DNA of 64,000 bases from Rhodovastum sp963709085 (GCA_963709085.1 CAVPVB010000007.1:1550001-1614000), one strand, 5' to 3'. Shown: positions 28,708-38,281, counted from the stretch's first letter. Notes: generated from the letters alone by a model not told the origin. Made by a program: numbers and translations.

Positions 28708-29379
28708 ATGCGCGCGCGGACGACCACCGTTCTTGGCCTGATCCTGCTGCTGGCAGCGGCGCCGCTGCATGCGGCCTCCTCGGTGCCGGTGCCGCCGGCG
28801 GCCCTGCGTGTGTTTGTCGGCAGCACGTCGTTGCGGTCGCCGATGCATCGCTGCCTGGCGGCAGCGCGCGGCGTGCACCCGAACCCGGCCGCGGCGACCG
28901 CTGAGTTGCGCGCCTTCCTGGCGGCGGTGCTGCCGCTGTTCGAGCCCGACCTGCTGCATGCCTTCGGCGACGCCGCCCTGGTCACCACCTATGTATCGGC
29001 AGCGACCCTCCGCTCGCTGCGGCCGATGGCCATCGGCACCGGCGAGTCGCTGGCGTGGAGTCCGTATGGCACCCCCGGCGGGGATATCCTGGACTTGCTG
29101 ATGGCCCGTCATGCCGTCCCCGCGCTGGTGCCGGGGGAGGACGGGCTGCAGCCCGCTGATCTTCGTTTCGTCGCCAACGACCCGTCCGGCGAGGGCGGCG
29201 TGTTCGTCACCGACCTCAACCTGCGTGGCCGAAACGCGCCGGGGGAGGACATGCGTATCGAGAAGCCGGCCATGGCCGTGGTGGGGCTGGGCCTGGTGTG
29301 CCTCGCTCCCGCGCCGCGGCGTTACCGCGCCACGGCGCGGCTGCAACCGATGCGCCGGCTGCGCTTTCACCGGCGGTAA
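28708..29379 (+). CDS. Hypothetical secreted protein
   Basis: 223 residues from ATG 28708; an earlier ATG at 28675 has no signal-peptide logic. Signal peptide MRARTTTVLGLILLLAAAPLHA, then a mostly non-repetitive domain with no motif I know. Segments TTYVSAATLRSLRPMAIGTG and VFVTDLNLRGRNAPGEDMRI suggest beta structure. The C-terminus is Arg-rich (MRRLRFHRR). It converges with the MaoC-like gene four bases away. Function not assigned. Confidence 0.7.
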   Translation: MRARTTTVLGLILLLAAAPLHAASSVPVPPAALRVFVGSTSLRSPMHRCLAAARGVHPNPAAATAELRAFLAAVLPLFEPDLLHAFGDAALVTTYVSAATLRSLRPMAIGTGESLAWSPYGTPGGDILDLLMARHAVPALVPGEDGLQPADLRFVANDPSGEGGVFVTDLNLRGRNAPGEDMRIEKPAMAVVGLGLVCLAPAPRRYRATARLQPMRRLRFHRR

Positions 29380-29383
29380 TCAG

Positions 29384-30238
29384 TCACTCCAGCAACGCCT
29401 CCGCCTCCATCGCCAGCGTGCCGTTATCCTGGCGCACCCACAGCGCCGCGCGGTCGCCCTCCGGGTGGCCGCACAGCGCGAAGGGGGCGGTGTCGAAGAC
29501 CGGGCTCGCCGCCCGGAAGCGGAAGCCGGCGAGGCGGCTTCCGGTGTTGCGGCGCAGCAGATCGGCCAGCAGCGTGGCCAGCAGCGGGCCGTGCACGATC
29601 AGGCCGGGATAGCCCTCCTGCTGGGTCACGTAGCGGCGGTCGTAGTGGATGCGGTGGCCGTTGAAGGTCAGGGCGGAGTAGCGGAACAGCAGCAAATCAT
29701 CGGGCACGATGTCGCGCCGCCACGCCGCGCCTTCCGGCGCCGGACGCGGGGCGGGGGGGGCTTCATCGGGGCCGGGCTGGCCGCGATAGACGATGTCGTG
29801 CTCCTCGGTCACCGCCACGCCGTCCGGCCCGGCGATCTCATGGCGCACGAGGACGAATACCAGCGGTCCGGTGCGCCCCTCCTTCAGCGACACATCGGCG
29901 ACCGTGGAGGTGCGCGTGACCGCATCGCCGAGCCGCAGCGTGCCCGGGAATTCCAGCCGCCCGCCCGCCCACATGCGGCGCGGCAGCGCCACCGGCGGCA
30001 GGAAGCCGCCGCGCGCCGGATGCCCGTCGGGGCCGAGCTGCGACTGCCGGGCGCGGGGCAGGAAATACAGCCAGTGCCACAGCGGCGGCAGCGCATCGCC
30101 TGCCAGCGGATCGGCATCGTCGCGGTCGAGTGTCGCCGCCAGCGCCGCCACCGGGAATGCCGTGATGGTGTCGTGCAGGACCTCCTGGCGGCCGATCCAG
30201 CCGCGCAGGTGGTCGATGTCCAGGGTCGATGCGGCCAT
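29384..30238 (-). CDS. MaoC/HTD2-like acyl-CoA hydratase
   Basis: 284 residues from ATG 30238. Two hot-dog domains: the N-terminal half has WHWLYFLPRARQSQLGPDGHPARGGFLPPVALPRRMWAGGR, the C-terminal half carries the hydratase site FRYSALTFNGHRIHYD (Asn-His-x-Ile-His-x-Asp hydratase 2 motif) followed by GLIVHGPLLATLL. This matches mesaconyl-C4-CoA hydratase and the mitochondrial HTD2 type. Likely hydrates a CoA ester, possibly in short dicarboxylate metabolism. Divergent from the aminotransferase pair. Confidence 0.85.
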   Translation of the reverse strand: MAASTLDIDHLRGWIGRQEVLHDTITAFPVAALAATLDRDDADPLAGDALPPLWHWLYFLPRARQSQLGPDGHPARGGFLPPVALPRRMWAGGRLEFPGTLRLGDAVTRTSTVADVSLKEGRTGPLVFVLVRHEIAGPDGVAVTEEHDIVYRGQPGPDEAPPAPRPAPEGAAWRRDIVPDDLLLFRYSALTFNGHRIHYDRRYVTQQEGYPGLIVHGPLLATLLADLLRRNTGSRLAGFRFRAASPVFDTAPFALCGHPEGDRAALWVRQDNGTLAMEAEALLE

Positions 30239-30375
30239 GCGCCGGTTCCTCCGCAATGTCCGCCGGTGCGATAGCCGCGCAGCAGGGGCGTGTCGAGACG
30301 GCGATAGTGTGGTTGCCCGCCGCTTCTACCCCGATTACCTTCCCGCTTCTCGCCAGAGCCCGAAAGTCCTTCCCA

Positions 30376-31578
30376 ATGCAGCTCACCGCCGAACGCCTGG
30401 ACCGGATCAGCCCCAGCCAGACCATCGCCATCGCCAGCAAGGCGCGGGCGCTGAAGGCGGCCGGGCGGGACATCATCAGCCTGTCGGCCGGCGAGCCCGA
30501 TTTCGACACGCCGCAATTCATCAAGGATGCCGCCATCGCCGCCATCCAGGCCGGCCAGACCAAATATACCGACGTGTCCGGCACCCCCGCCCTGCGCCGG
30601 GCGGTGGCGGAGAAGTTCCGCCAGGACCACGGCATCGACTATGCGGCCGATGAGGTCATCGTCTCGACCGGCGGCAAGCAGGTCATTTTCAACGCCATGC
30701 TGGCCACGCTGAACCAGGGCGACGAGGTAATTATCCCGACGCCCTGCTGGGTCAGCTACCCGGACATCGTGGCGCTGGCCGAAGGCACGCCGGTGTTTGT
30801 CCCCTGCGGCCAGAATAACGGCTTCAAGCTGCGCGCCGAGGATCTGGAAGCGGCGATCACGCCGCGCAGCAAATGGTTCATCCTCAACAACCCCTGCAAC
30901 CCCACCGGGGCGGCCTATTCCGCCGAAGAATTGCGGCCGATCTGCGAGGTGCTGCTGCGCCACCCGGATGTGTGGATTCTCACCGACGACATCTACGGCA
31001 AGCTCGCCTATGACGGCTTCCGCCCGGCCACCATCGTCGAGGTGGAGCCGCGGCTGCGCGAGCGCACCCTCACCATGAACGGCTGCTCCAAGGCCTATGC
31101 CATGACCGGCTGGCGCATCGGCTTTGCCGGCGGGCCGAAGGCGCTGATCAAGGCGCTCGACAAGCTGCAGAGCCAGTCCACCACCAACGCCTCCTCGATC
31201 GGCCAGGCGGCGGCCTTGGCGGCGCTGACCGGCCCGCAGGATTGCATCGGCGAGATGGTCGAGGTGTACCGCCAGCGCCGCGACCTGGTGGTCGACATGC
31301 TGAACGACGCGCCCGGCATCAGCTGCCACAAGCCTGAGGGCGCGTTCTACGTGTTCCCCTCGGTGCATGGCTGCATCGGCAAGACGAGCGCGAAGGGGGC
31401 CCGGATCACCGACGACGAAAGCTTCGTCATTGCCCTGCTGGACGAGGAGGGGGTGGCCGCGGTGCACGGTTCGGCGTTCATGTATCCCGGGCATTTCCGC
31501 ATCAGCTATGCCACCGACACCGACAGCCTGCGTGAGGCGTGCCACCGCATCCAGCGCTTCTGCCAGGGCCTGACCTAG
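30376..31578 (+). CDS. Aspartate aminotransferase, class I (first of a tandem pair)
   Basis: 400 residues from ATG 30376 (MQLTAERLDRISPSQTIAIA), the compact alphaproteobacterial AAT type. PLP-dependent transfer of an amino group between aspartate and 2-oxoglutarate. Seen: SAGEPDFDTPQFI, TGGKQVIFNAM, NNPCNPTGAAYS (cofactor and substrate Asn), DDIYGKLAYD, and the Schiff-base Lys in CSKAYAMTGWRIG, then the substrate Arg in HFRISYAT. A second gene of the same family begins 4 bp after its stop, so they are one transcript. Length and start are normal. Confidence 0.93.
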   Translation: MQLTAERLDRISPSQTIAIASKARALKAAGRDIISLSAGEPDFDTPQFIKDAAIAAIQAGQTKYTDVSGTPALRRAVAEKFRQDHGIDYAADEVIVSTGGKQVIFNAMLATLNQGDEVIIPTPCWVSYPDIVALAEGTPVFVPCGQNNGFKLRAEDLEAAITPRSKWFILNNPCNPTGAAYSAEELRPICEVLLRHPDVWILTDDIYGKLAYDGFRPATIVEVEPRLRERTLTMNGCSKAYAMTGWRIGFAGGPKALIKALDKLQSQSTTNASSIGQAAALAALTGPQDCIGEMVEVYRQRRDLVVDMLNDAPGISCHKPEGAFYVFPSVHGCIGKTSAKGARITDDESFVIALLDEEGVAAVHGSAFMYPGHFRISYATDTDSLREACHRIQRFCQGLT

Positions 31579-31582
31579 ACCG

Positions 31583-32800
31583 ATGTCCACCGGGATCCGG
31601 CCGGGCCTGTCGCAGCGGCTCGGCCGGGCGAAAGTGGCCGCCACCGTGGCCATGAGCAGCAAAGCCCGCGCCCTGCGCGAGGCCGGGCATGACGTGGTGA
31701 GCCTTGCGATCGGCGAGCCGGATTTCGACACCCCGCCGCACGCCATCGAGGCGGCCTATCAGGCGGGGCTGCGGGGCGACACCAAATACCCGCCGCAGGA
31801 TGGCACGCCCGCCCTGAAATCCGCGGTGCAGCGGCAGTTCCGGCGCGACCATGGGCTCGAGTACGGGCTCGACGAGATCATGGTGTCGAACGGCGCCAAG
31901 CAGGTGATCTACAACGCCCTGATGGCGACGGTGGATGAGGGCGACGAGGTGCTCATCCCGGTGCCGTGCTGGGCGTCCTACACGCTGACCGTGCAGTTGG
32001 TGGGCGGCACGCCGGTGCACATCGCCTGCCCGGAGAATAACGGGTTCCGGCTGCGGCCGGCGGATCTGGACGCCGCCATCACGCCGCGGACGAAATGGCT
32101 GCTGCTGAATTTCCCCAACAACCCGACCGGCGCCGTGGCCGGCCGCGCCGAGCTGGCGGCCATCGCCGGCGTGCTGCTGCGCCATCCGCATGTCTGGGTC
32201 ATGTGCGACGACATGTATGAGCATCTCCATTACGCGGAGGAGCGCTACGCGACGCTCGCCGCGGTGGAGCCGCGGCTGCGCGAGCGCACGCTGACGGTCA
32301 GCGGCATGTCGAAAACCTACGCGATGACGGGCTGGCGCGTCGGCTTCGCCGGTGGGCCGAAGGATCTGATCCGTGGAATGGTGGCGATTCAGGGCCACGT
32401 GGCGGCGGGGGTTTCGACCATCAGCCAGGCCGCGGCGACGGCGGCGCTGGACGGGCCGCAGGACCTGGTGGCCGAGCGTGCCGCCATCTATCGCCGCCGC
32501 CGTGACAGCGTGGTGGAGGCGCTGAATGCCTGCCCGGGCATGTCCTGCCACCGGCCGGAGGGCGCGTTTTACGTGTTCCCCAACATCGCGGGATGCCTGG
32601 GCAAGACCAGTTCCGGCGGCCGGGTGCTGCTGAGCGACGAGGATTTTTCCCTGGCGCTACTGGAGGAGGCCCATGTGGCGGTGGTGCATGGGGCGGCGTT
32701 CGGCATGAGCCCCTATGTGCGCATCAGCTACGCGACCGACGATGCGTCGCTGGCCAGGGGAATGGAGCGGATCGCAACTTTTTGTCGCGGATTGCGCTGA
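31583..32800 (+). CDS. Aminotransferase, class I (second of a tandem pair)
   Basis: 405 residues, ATG 31583, four bases after the first aminotransferase. Clearly a paralogue: AIGEPDFDTPPHAI, SNGAKQVIYNALMAT, NFPNNPTGAVAG, CDDMYEHLHYAEE, and SKTYAMTGWRVG with the PLP Lys, YVRISYAT with the substrate Arg. Differences around the substrate pocket (NAM/NAL, VVHGAAFGMSPYV versus AVHGSAFMYPGHF) suggest another amino-acid or keto-acid preference. Exact substrate cannot be told. Confidence 0.9.
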   Translation: MSTGIRPGLSQRLGRAKVAATVAMSSKARALREAGHDVVSLAIGEPDFDTPPHAIEAAYQAGLRGDTKYPPQDGTPALKSAVQRQFRRDHGLEYGLDEIMVSNGAKQVIYNALMATVDEGDEVLIPVPCWASYTLTVQLVGGTPVHIACPENNGFRLRPADLDAAITPRTKWLLLNFPNNPTGAVAGRAELAAIAGVLLRHPHVWVMCDDMYEHLHYAEERYATLAAVEPRLRERTLTVSGMSKTYAMTGWRVGFAGGPKDLIRGMVAIQGHVAAGVSTISQAAATAALDGPQDLVAERAAIYRRRRDSVVEALNACPGMSCHRPEGAFYVFPNIAGCLGKTSSGGRVLLSDEDFSLALLEEAHVAVVHGAAFGMSPYVRISYATDDASLARGMERIATFCRGLR

Positions 32801-32903
32801 CCGGCGGCCTATCCTGCGTCGTGGTTGCGGCACCGACGCGGGCGGTGGCATGTCCCTGATCGTCTGATGCCATCCGGCAGTGCCGCCCGCACGAGAGGGT
32901 GAC

Positions 32904-33365
32904 ATGACAAGCAGCAAAACGAGAACATGGATTCTGGTGGCGGATGGCGAGCATGCGCGGGTGGTCGTGCCGACGCCGCAGCGCCAGTTCCGCACCATCA
33001 ACAGCCTCGATTCCACGATGGCGCACCACCGCTCCGCCGATCTTGGCACGGATCGGCCGGGCCGCAGCTTCGAGAGCGCCTCGCCCTTGCGGCACGCGAT
33101 CCAGCCGCGGACCGATCCGCACCGTGCCGCCAAGGAAGGCTTTGAGCACTTCATCGCCGAGCAGATGAACGCGGCGGCGGCTGAGGGCCAGTATGATCGT
33201 CTGGTGCTGGTGGCACCGGCGCATGCGCTGCACGATCTGCGCGCCGCGTTGGACGGGCTGGCGGAGTCGCGGCTGGATGGCACCCTAACCAAAGACCTGG
33301 TCAAAATACCCGACAGCGACCTGGCCGAGCATCTGGAGGCATTCTGGAGCCCCCCGCCCGAATAA
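32904..33365 (+). CDS. Host attachment family protein
   Basis: 153 residues from ATG 32904, preceded by GAGAGGGTG. Matches the Host_attach/AtsE-like family: TWILVADGEHARVV at the N-terminus, then FESASPLRHAIQPRTDPHRAAKEGFEHFIAEQMN and YDRLVLVAPAHALHDLRAAL. In some rhizobacteria the family is linked to attachment to plants, but the actual function is unclear; the fold resembles release-factor eRF1 domain 1-type proteins. Followed by tandem terminator hairpins. Confidence 0.88.
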   Translation: MTSSKTRTWILVADGEHARVVVPTPQRQFRTINSLDSTMAHHRSADLGTDRPGRSFESASPLRHAIQPRTDPHRAAKEGFEHFIAEQMNAAAAEGQYDRLVLVAPAHALHDLRAALDGLAESRLDGTLTKDLVKIPDSDLAEHLEAFWSPPPE

Positions 33366-33380
33366 GGAAAGGAATGGGGT

Positions 33381-33424
33381 GCAGGGGGCCACCGCCCCCT
33401 GCCGGGTCCAGGGCAGAGCCCTGG
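33381..33424. terminator. Tandem hairpins between host-attachment gene and grxD
   Basis: Stem GCAGGGGGC/GCCCCCTGC (loop CACC) followed by CCAGGGC/GCCCTGG (loop AGA). Lies between two convergent genes, so probably terminates both. Confidence 0.78.
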
Positions 33425-33436
33425 CCTTCCTTGCTT

Positions 33437-33775
33437 TCAGGCCGAAGCCTCATGCGCAATGCCCTTCTCGGCCAGCAAGGTCGCCAACTCGCCAGACTGG
33501 AACATCTCAGTAACGATATCGCAGCCGCCGATGAACTCGCCCTTGATGAACAGCTGCGGGATGGTCGGCCAGTTCGAGAACGCCTTGATGCCTTCGCGCA
33601 GTTCGGCGTCTTCCAGAACGTTGGCGGTTTTGAACGGCACGCCGACATGGGTGAGGATCTGCACCACCCGGGCGGAGAACCCGCATTGCGGGAACAAGGC
33701 GTTGCCCTTCATGTAGAGAAACACCGGGTTCTCGGTGATGTCGGCCTGGATGCGTTCGAAGACGGGGTTGGTCAT
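33437..33775 (-). CDS. grxD: Monothiol glutaredoxin, Grx4 family
   Basis: 112 residues. Single-Cys glutaredoxin with the CGFS active site in FPQCGFSARVVQILTHVGV, cis-Pro in WPTIPQLFIKGEFIGGCD, and the GGCD end. These proteins carry or traffic [2Fe-2S] clusters with BolA partners. Its bolA partner is the adjacent upstream gene (12-bp gap), so they form a working pair after the purine genes. ATG 33775. Confidence 0.95.
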   Translation of the reverse strand: MTNPVFERIQADITENPVFLYMKGNALFPQCGFSARVVQILTHVGVPFKTANVLEDAELREGIKAFSNWPTIPQLFIKGEFIGGCDIVTEMFQSGELATLLAEKGIAHEASA

Positions 33776-33787
33776 GCGGAGGGGTCC

Positions 33788-34021
33788 TTATTCGGGGGCG
33801 GAGGTCTGCAGGGCGAGGGCGTGCAGTTCGCCTCCCACCCGGCCCTGCAGCGCGGCATAGACGATCTGGTGTTGCTTGACGCGGGAGAGGCCGCGGAAAG
33901 TTTCGCTGACCACGGTCGCGGCCCAGTGGTCGCCGTCGCCGGCCAAATCCTCGACGGTTATGGCTGCATCCGGCACTGCTGCCTTGATCAACGCCTCGAT
34001 TTCGTTCGCCGACATCGCCAT
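33788..34021 (-). CDS. bolA: BolA family protein
   Basis: 77 residues. BolA fold with IEALIKAAVPDAAITVEDLAGDGDHWAATVVS, FRGLSRVKQHQIVYAALQGRVGGELHALAL: the conserved (K/R)H/Q region VKQHQIVY and the cluster-coordinating His in GDGDHW and LHAL. Partner of monothiol glutaredoxin in iron-sulphur cluster handling. 12 bp upstream of grxD and 24 bp downstream of purL. Confidence 0.95.
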   Translation of the reverse strand: MAMSANEIEALIKAAVPDAAITVEDLAGDGDHWAATVVSETFRGLSRVKQHQIVYAALQGRVGGELHALALQTSAPE

Positions 34022-34045
34022 CGCGCCGCAACCCCTTCGCTTGAT

Positions 34046-36230
34046 TCAGCCGCCCATCAGTGACGGCAGGGTCTGCTCGTGCACTGCGCGCAGCCTTGCC
34101 AGCGAAATGGTGTCGCCGGACGGAAGTGTCAAATCCCCGCCACCGGAAACACCGAGCAGTGCCGCCGGCACGCCGGCCGCGGCGGCGGCGGCCAGCAGGT
34201 CGGCGGCGTCCTCCACCGCGAGCACGTAGCGGGCCTGATCCTCGCCGAACCAGAAGGCGTGCGGCGCCACTTTGTCCGGTCCGGGCAGCAGGCGGGCGCC
34301 GGCGGTGCCGGCCAGCGCCATTTCCGCGACCGCCACCAGCAGCCCGCCATCGGAGGCGTCGTGGCAGGCGCGCACCTGCCCGGCGAGGATTTGCGCGCGG
34401 ACAAAATCGCCGTTGCGGCGTTCGGCGGCGAGGTCAACCGGGGGAGGCGGCCCGGCTTCGCGGCCGGCCACTTCGCGCAGCCACAGCGACTGGCCGAGAT
34501 GGCCGGCGGTCGCGCCGATCACGACGAGGGAAAGGCCGGGCGCCAGCGCCAGCCCGACCGAGGCGGCGGCATCTTCAAGCACGCCCAGGCCGCCGATCGC
34601 CGGGGTGGGCAGGATCGGGCTGCCCTCGGTTTCGTTGTAAAGCGAGACATTGCCGCTCACGACCGGGAAATCCAGCGCCACGCACGCCGCCGACATGCCG
34701 CGCGATGGCGGCGGCGAACTGCCCCATGATCTCCGGCTTTTCCGGGTTGCCGAAATTCATGTTGTCGGTGATGGCCAGCGGCGTCGCGCCGGTGGCGGTG
34801 ATGTTGCGCCAGGCTTCGGCCACCGCCTGGGCGCCGCCCGCCTCGGCGTCAGCCTGGCAGTAGCGCGGGGTGCAGTCGGTGGTGAGGGCGAGCGCGCGCC
34901 GGCTGCCCTCGATCTTCACGATCGCGGCGTCGGCGGCGCCGGGCCGGCGCACGGTCTGGCCACCGACGGTGGCGTCGTACTGGTCCCACACCCAGGCGCG
35001 CGAGCACAGATCGGGGCAGCCGATCAGGCGCAGCAGGGCTTCCGACAGCCCGAGCGGGTCGGCGACCTCGCCGAGCGGCGCCGGCTTCGGCGTTGCGGCG
35101 GTGGGGCGGTGGTAGAGCGGCGCCTGATCGGCCAGCGGGGCGAGCGGGATGTCGGCCTCCACCACGCCGCGATGGGTGACGATGATGCGCCCGGTATCGG
35201 TCAGGTGGCCGATGACGGCGAAATCCAGCTCCCATTTGTCGAAGATCGCCCGGGCCACGTCCTGGCGGTCGGGCCGCAGGACGATGAGCATGCGCTCCTG
35301 GCTTTCCGACAGCATCATCTCGTAGGCGGACATGCCGGTTTCGCGCTGCGGCACCGCGTCCAGGTCGAGGGCGAGCCCCACGCCGCCCTTGCCGGCCATC
35401 TCGACGGCGGAGGAGGTCAGGCCGGCGGCGCCCATGTCCTGGATGGCGACGATGGCATCGGTGGCCATCAGTTCCAGGCAGGCCTCGATCAGCAGCTTTT
35501 CCACGAAGGGGTCGCCCACCTGCACGGTCGGGCGCTTTTCCTCGCTGTCCTGGGCGAATTCGGCCGATGCCATGGTGGCGCCGTGGATGCCATCGCGCCC
35601 GGTCTTCGAGCCGACATAGACGACCGGATTGCCCACCCCAGCGGCGGCGGAGAGGAAAATGCGGTCGGCCCGGGCGATGCCCACCGTCATGGCGTTGACC
35701 AGCGGGTTGCCGTTGTAGGAGGGGTGGAAATTGATTTCGCCCCCCACGGTCGGCACGCCGACGCAGTTGCCGTAGCCGCCGATGCCGCGCACCACCCCGT
35801 CGACAGTGCGGCGCGTGCGGGGCAAAGCGGGGTCGCCGAAGCGCAGCGCGTTGAGGTTGGCGATCGGGCGGGCGCCCATGGTGAACACGTCACGCAGGAT
35901 GCCGCCGACGCCGGTGGCCGCGCCCTGGTAGGGTTCGATGAAGCTCGGGTGGTTGTGGCTTTCCATCTTGAAGATGGCGGCCAGCCCTTCGCCGATATCG
36001 ACCACGCCGGCATTCTCGCCGGGGCCGTGGATGACCCAGGGGGCCTTGGTCGGCAGTTGCTTCAGCCAGATTCGGCTGGATTTATAGGAGCAGTGCTCCG
36101 ACCACATGACGCTGAACACGCCGAGTTCGGTCAGCGTGGGGATGCGCCCCATGATGGCGAGCACGCGAGTGTATTCGTCGGCGGAGAGGCCGAATTCGCG
36201 GGCGAGGGATTCTGTTACGTCGCGGGCCAT
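34046..36230 (-). CDS. purL: Phosphoribosylformylglycinamidine synthase, large subunit (single-base frameshift)
   Basis: ATP-dependent amidation of formylglycinamide ribonucleotide in purine synthesis; works with PurQ and PurS. From ATG 36230: TLTELGVFSVMWSEHCSYKSS, VIHGPGENAGVVDIG, MESHNHPSFIEPYQGAATG, MGARPIANLNALRFG. The frame is lost near 34705: ends GQFAAAIARHVGG..., while the next frame carries on MSAACVALDFPVVSGNVSLYNETEGS to the end. Dropping one base gives about 727 residues, a normal length. Because the enzyme is usually essential in free-living cells, a sequence error is likely. It begins after a long inverted repeat separating it from purQ. Confidence 0.92.
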
Positions 36231-36265
36231 GGTGGGTGCCTTGGTTCATTCGTCCGTGCGGCCCG

Positions 36266-36389
36266 GCCCCCTCCCCCGGCCTTGGTCCGCTTCGCGCCCC
36301 AAGCCCTCAAGGGGAGGGGGAGCAAATTCTTCACCCTCTCCCCTTGTGGGCTTGGGGCGCGAAGCGGACCAAGGCCGGGGGGAGGGGGC
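36266..36389. repeat. Long inverted repeat between purQ and purL
   Basis: Two arms of about 41 bases (36266-36306 and 36348-36389), containing CTTGGTCCGCTTCGCGCCCC and its complement, with nested AAGGGGAG/CTCCCCTT in the loop. One continuous stem of roughly 50 bp can form. It sits within a same-strand run of genes. Confidence 0.88.
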
Positions 36390-36415
36390 GCGGCCGGGTC
36401 GTCAAAGCCAGAAAA

Positions 36416-37105
36416 TCACGCCGCCAGCGCTGCCAAGCCGTCGAACAGCGGGCGGCCGTCGGCGCCGCCCATCAGCGGGTCAACCAGATCCTCGGGGTGC
36501 GGCATCAGGCCGAGCACGCGCAGATCGGGCGAGTAGATGCCGGCGATGTTGCGCGCGCTGCCGTTGCGGTTGGCTTCCGGCACCACCGCACCCTCCGGCG
36601 TCACGTAGCGGAAAGCCACCAGACCCTCGCCCTCCAGCCGGTCGAGCGTGACATCATCGGCGAAATAATTGCCGTCGCCATGCGCCATCGGACTGCGGAA
36701 AACCGCGCCGGCCCGGTAGCGATGGGTGAAGGCGGTGTCGCCGCGCTCCACAAGCAGCCAGCAATCCATCGACAGAAACCGCAGCGAGGCGTTGCGCAGC
36801 AAGGCACCGGGCAGCAGCCCGGCCTCGGTGAGGATCTGAAAGCCGTTGCAGACGCCCAGGATGTGGCCGCCGCGCGCGGCATGGTCGCGGATGGCGCCCA
36901 TGACCGGCGACTGCGCCGCCATGGCGCCGCAGCGCAAATAGTCGCCGTAGGAGAACCCGCCCGGAATCACCACCAGGTCGAGCCCGGCGAGGTCGGTCTC
37001 GCGGTGCCAGACCATGCGCGGCTTGTGGCCGGTCGAGCGCTCCAGGGCGATCGCCATGTCGCGCTCGCGGTTGATGCCGGGGAAGACGACGATGCCGGCC
37101 TTCAC
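36416..37105 (-). CDS. purQ: Phosphoribosylformylglycinamidine synthase, glutaminase subunit
   Basis: 229 residues. Class I glutamine amidotransferase that supplies ammonia to PurL. IVVFPGINRERDMAIAL at the N-terminus, PGGFSYGDYLRCGAMAA, the catalytic Cys in HILGVCNGFQILTEAGLLPG, and the late LGLMPHPEDLVDPLMGG with catalytic His and Glu. Its start overlaps the stop of purS by ATGA (37102-37105), so the two are translationally coupled. Confidence 0.97.
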   Translation of the reverse strand: MKAGIVVFPGINRERDMAIALERSTGHKPRMVWHRETDLAGLDLVVIPGGFSYGDYLRCGAMAAQSPVMGAIRDHAARGGHILGVCNGFQILTEAGLLPGALLRNASLRFLSMDCWLLVERGDTAFTHRYRAGAVFRSPMAHGDGNYFADDVTLDRLEGEGLVAFRYVTPEGAVVPEANRNGSARNIAGIYSPDLRVLGLMPHPEDLVDPLMGGADGRPLFDGLAALAA

Positions 37106-37344
37106 GTGGCGATCTCCACCCGGAAGCTCTCGATCACCGTGTTGGCGAGCAGGCGGCGGGCCATGTCCTCGGCCTGGGCGCGGGCGGCACCGGGGTCGGT
37201 CTCGCTCAGTTCCAGCTCGATCACCTTGCCGGCCCGTACCTCGCCCACGCCGGCAAAGCCGAGATTGTGCAGCGCCTGGCCGATGGCCTTGCCTTGCGGG
37301 TCGAGCACGCCCGCTTTCAGCATCACGGTTACGATTACCTTCAT
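37102..37344 (-). CDS. purS: Phosphoribosylformylglycinamidine synthase subunit PurS
   Basis: 80 residues from ATG 37344: MKVIVTVMLKAGVLDPQGKAIGQALHNLGF, GEVRAGKVIELELSE, then LLANTVIESFRVEI. Small beta-alpha subunit that bridges PurL and PurQ in the three-part enzyme. Follows purC by 11 bp and overlaps purQ by four bases. Confidence 0.96.
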   Translation of the reverse strand: MKVIVTVMLKAGVLDPQGKAIGQALHNLGFAGVGEVRAGKVIELELSETDPGAARAQAEDMARRLLANTVIESFRVEIAT

Positions 37345-37355
37345 TGCCCCCATTC

Positions 37356-38120
37356 CTACTGCATGGTCTCCGGGCCTTTCAGGTCGCGCATGCCCGCCTC
37401 GGGCAGGATGCCCAGCCGGCGGGCCACCTCCTGATAGGCTTCTTCCACCTTGCCGAGATCGCGGCGGAAGCGGTCCTTGTCCATCTTCTCGTTCGTCTTC
37501 ACGTCCCACAGGCGGCAATTATCCGGGCTGATCTCGTCGGCCAGCACGATGCGCATCTCCTCGTTCTCCCACAGCCGGCCGAATTCCAGCTTGAAGTCCA
37601 CCAGGATGATGCCGACGCCCAGGAACAGGCCGGTGAGGAAGTCGTTGATCCGCAACGTCAGCGCCACCATGTCGTCGAGGTCCTGGGTGGCGGCCCAGCC
37701 GAAGGCGGTGATGTGCTCCTCGGCGACCATCGGGTCGTTGAGCTGGTCGTTTTTGTAATAGTACTCGATGATGGAGCGGGGCAGGCGGGTGCCCTCGGGA
37801 ATGCCGAGCCGGGTGGACAGGCTGCCGGCCGCCACGTTGCGCACCACCACCTCGACCGGGATGATCTCCACCTCGCGGATCAGTTGCTCGCGCATGTTCA
37901 GCCGGCGGACGAAATGGGTCGGCACGCCGATTTCGCCCAGCCGCGTCATCAGGTATTCGCTGATGCGGTTATTCAGCACGCCCTTGCCGGTGATGATGCC
38001 CTTCTTCTGGGCGTTGAAGGCGGAGGCATCGTCCTTGAAGTACTGGACGAGCGTGCCGGGCTCGGGTCCCTCGAACAGGATCTTTGCTTTGCCTTCATAG
38101 AGTTGACGGCGGCGGGCCAT
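37356..38120 (-). CDS. purC: SAICAR synthetase (phosphoribosylaminoimidazole-succinocarboxamide synthase)
   Basis: 254 residues from ATG 38120 (MARRRQLYEGKAKILFEG). Uses ATP to join aspartate to CAIR. Conserved LYEGKAK, KDDASAFNAQKKG, GIPTHF-type region seen as GVPTHFVRRL, VEVVVRNVAAGSLS, LEFGR, LADEISPDNCRLWD and DKDRFRRDLG. Between purB and purS on the same strand. Start fixed by the conserved N-terminus. Confidence 0.97.
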   Translation of the reverse strand: MARRRQLYEGKAKILFEGPEPGTLVQYFKDDASAFNAQKKGIITGKGVLNNRISEYLMTRLGEIGVPTHFVRRLNMREQLIREVEIIPVEVVVRNVAAGSLSTRLGIPEGTRLPRSIIEYYYKNDQLNDPMVAEEHITAFGWAATQDLDDMVALTLRINDFLTGLFLGVGIILVDFKLEFGRLWENEEMRIVLADEISPDNCRLWDVKTNEKMDKDRFRRDLGKVEEAYQEVARRLGILPEAGMRDLKGPETMQ

Positions 38121-38281
38121 GGTCGGTTCCTTCCGGGCAGCCGCGGACGCGTAACACCCGGCGGGGCACGCGTTCGCGCGACACCGCCGGGTCCCCCCGG
38201 GGCGCGAAAGGGGTATAGCAGCCGTGTGGCCGGCATGCCACGCCCCTGCCCCCCCGGGGCCGCCACCCTGGGCCGCGCTGA

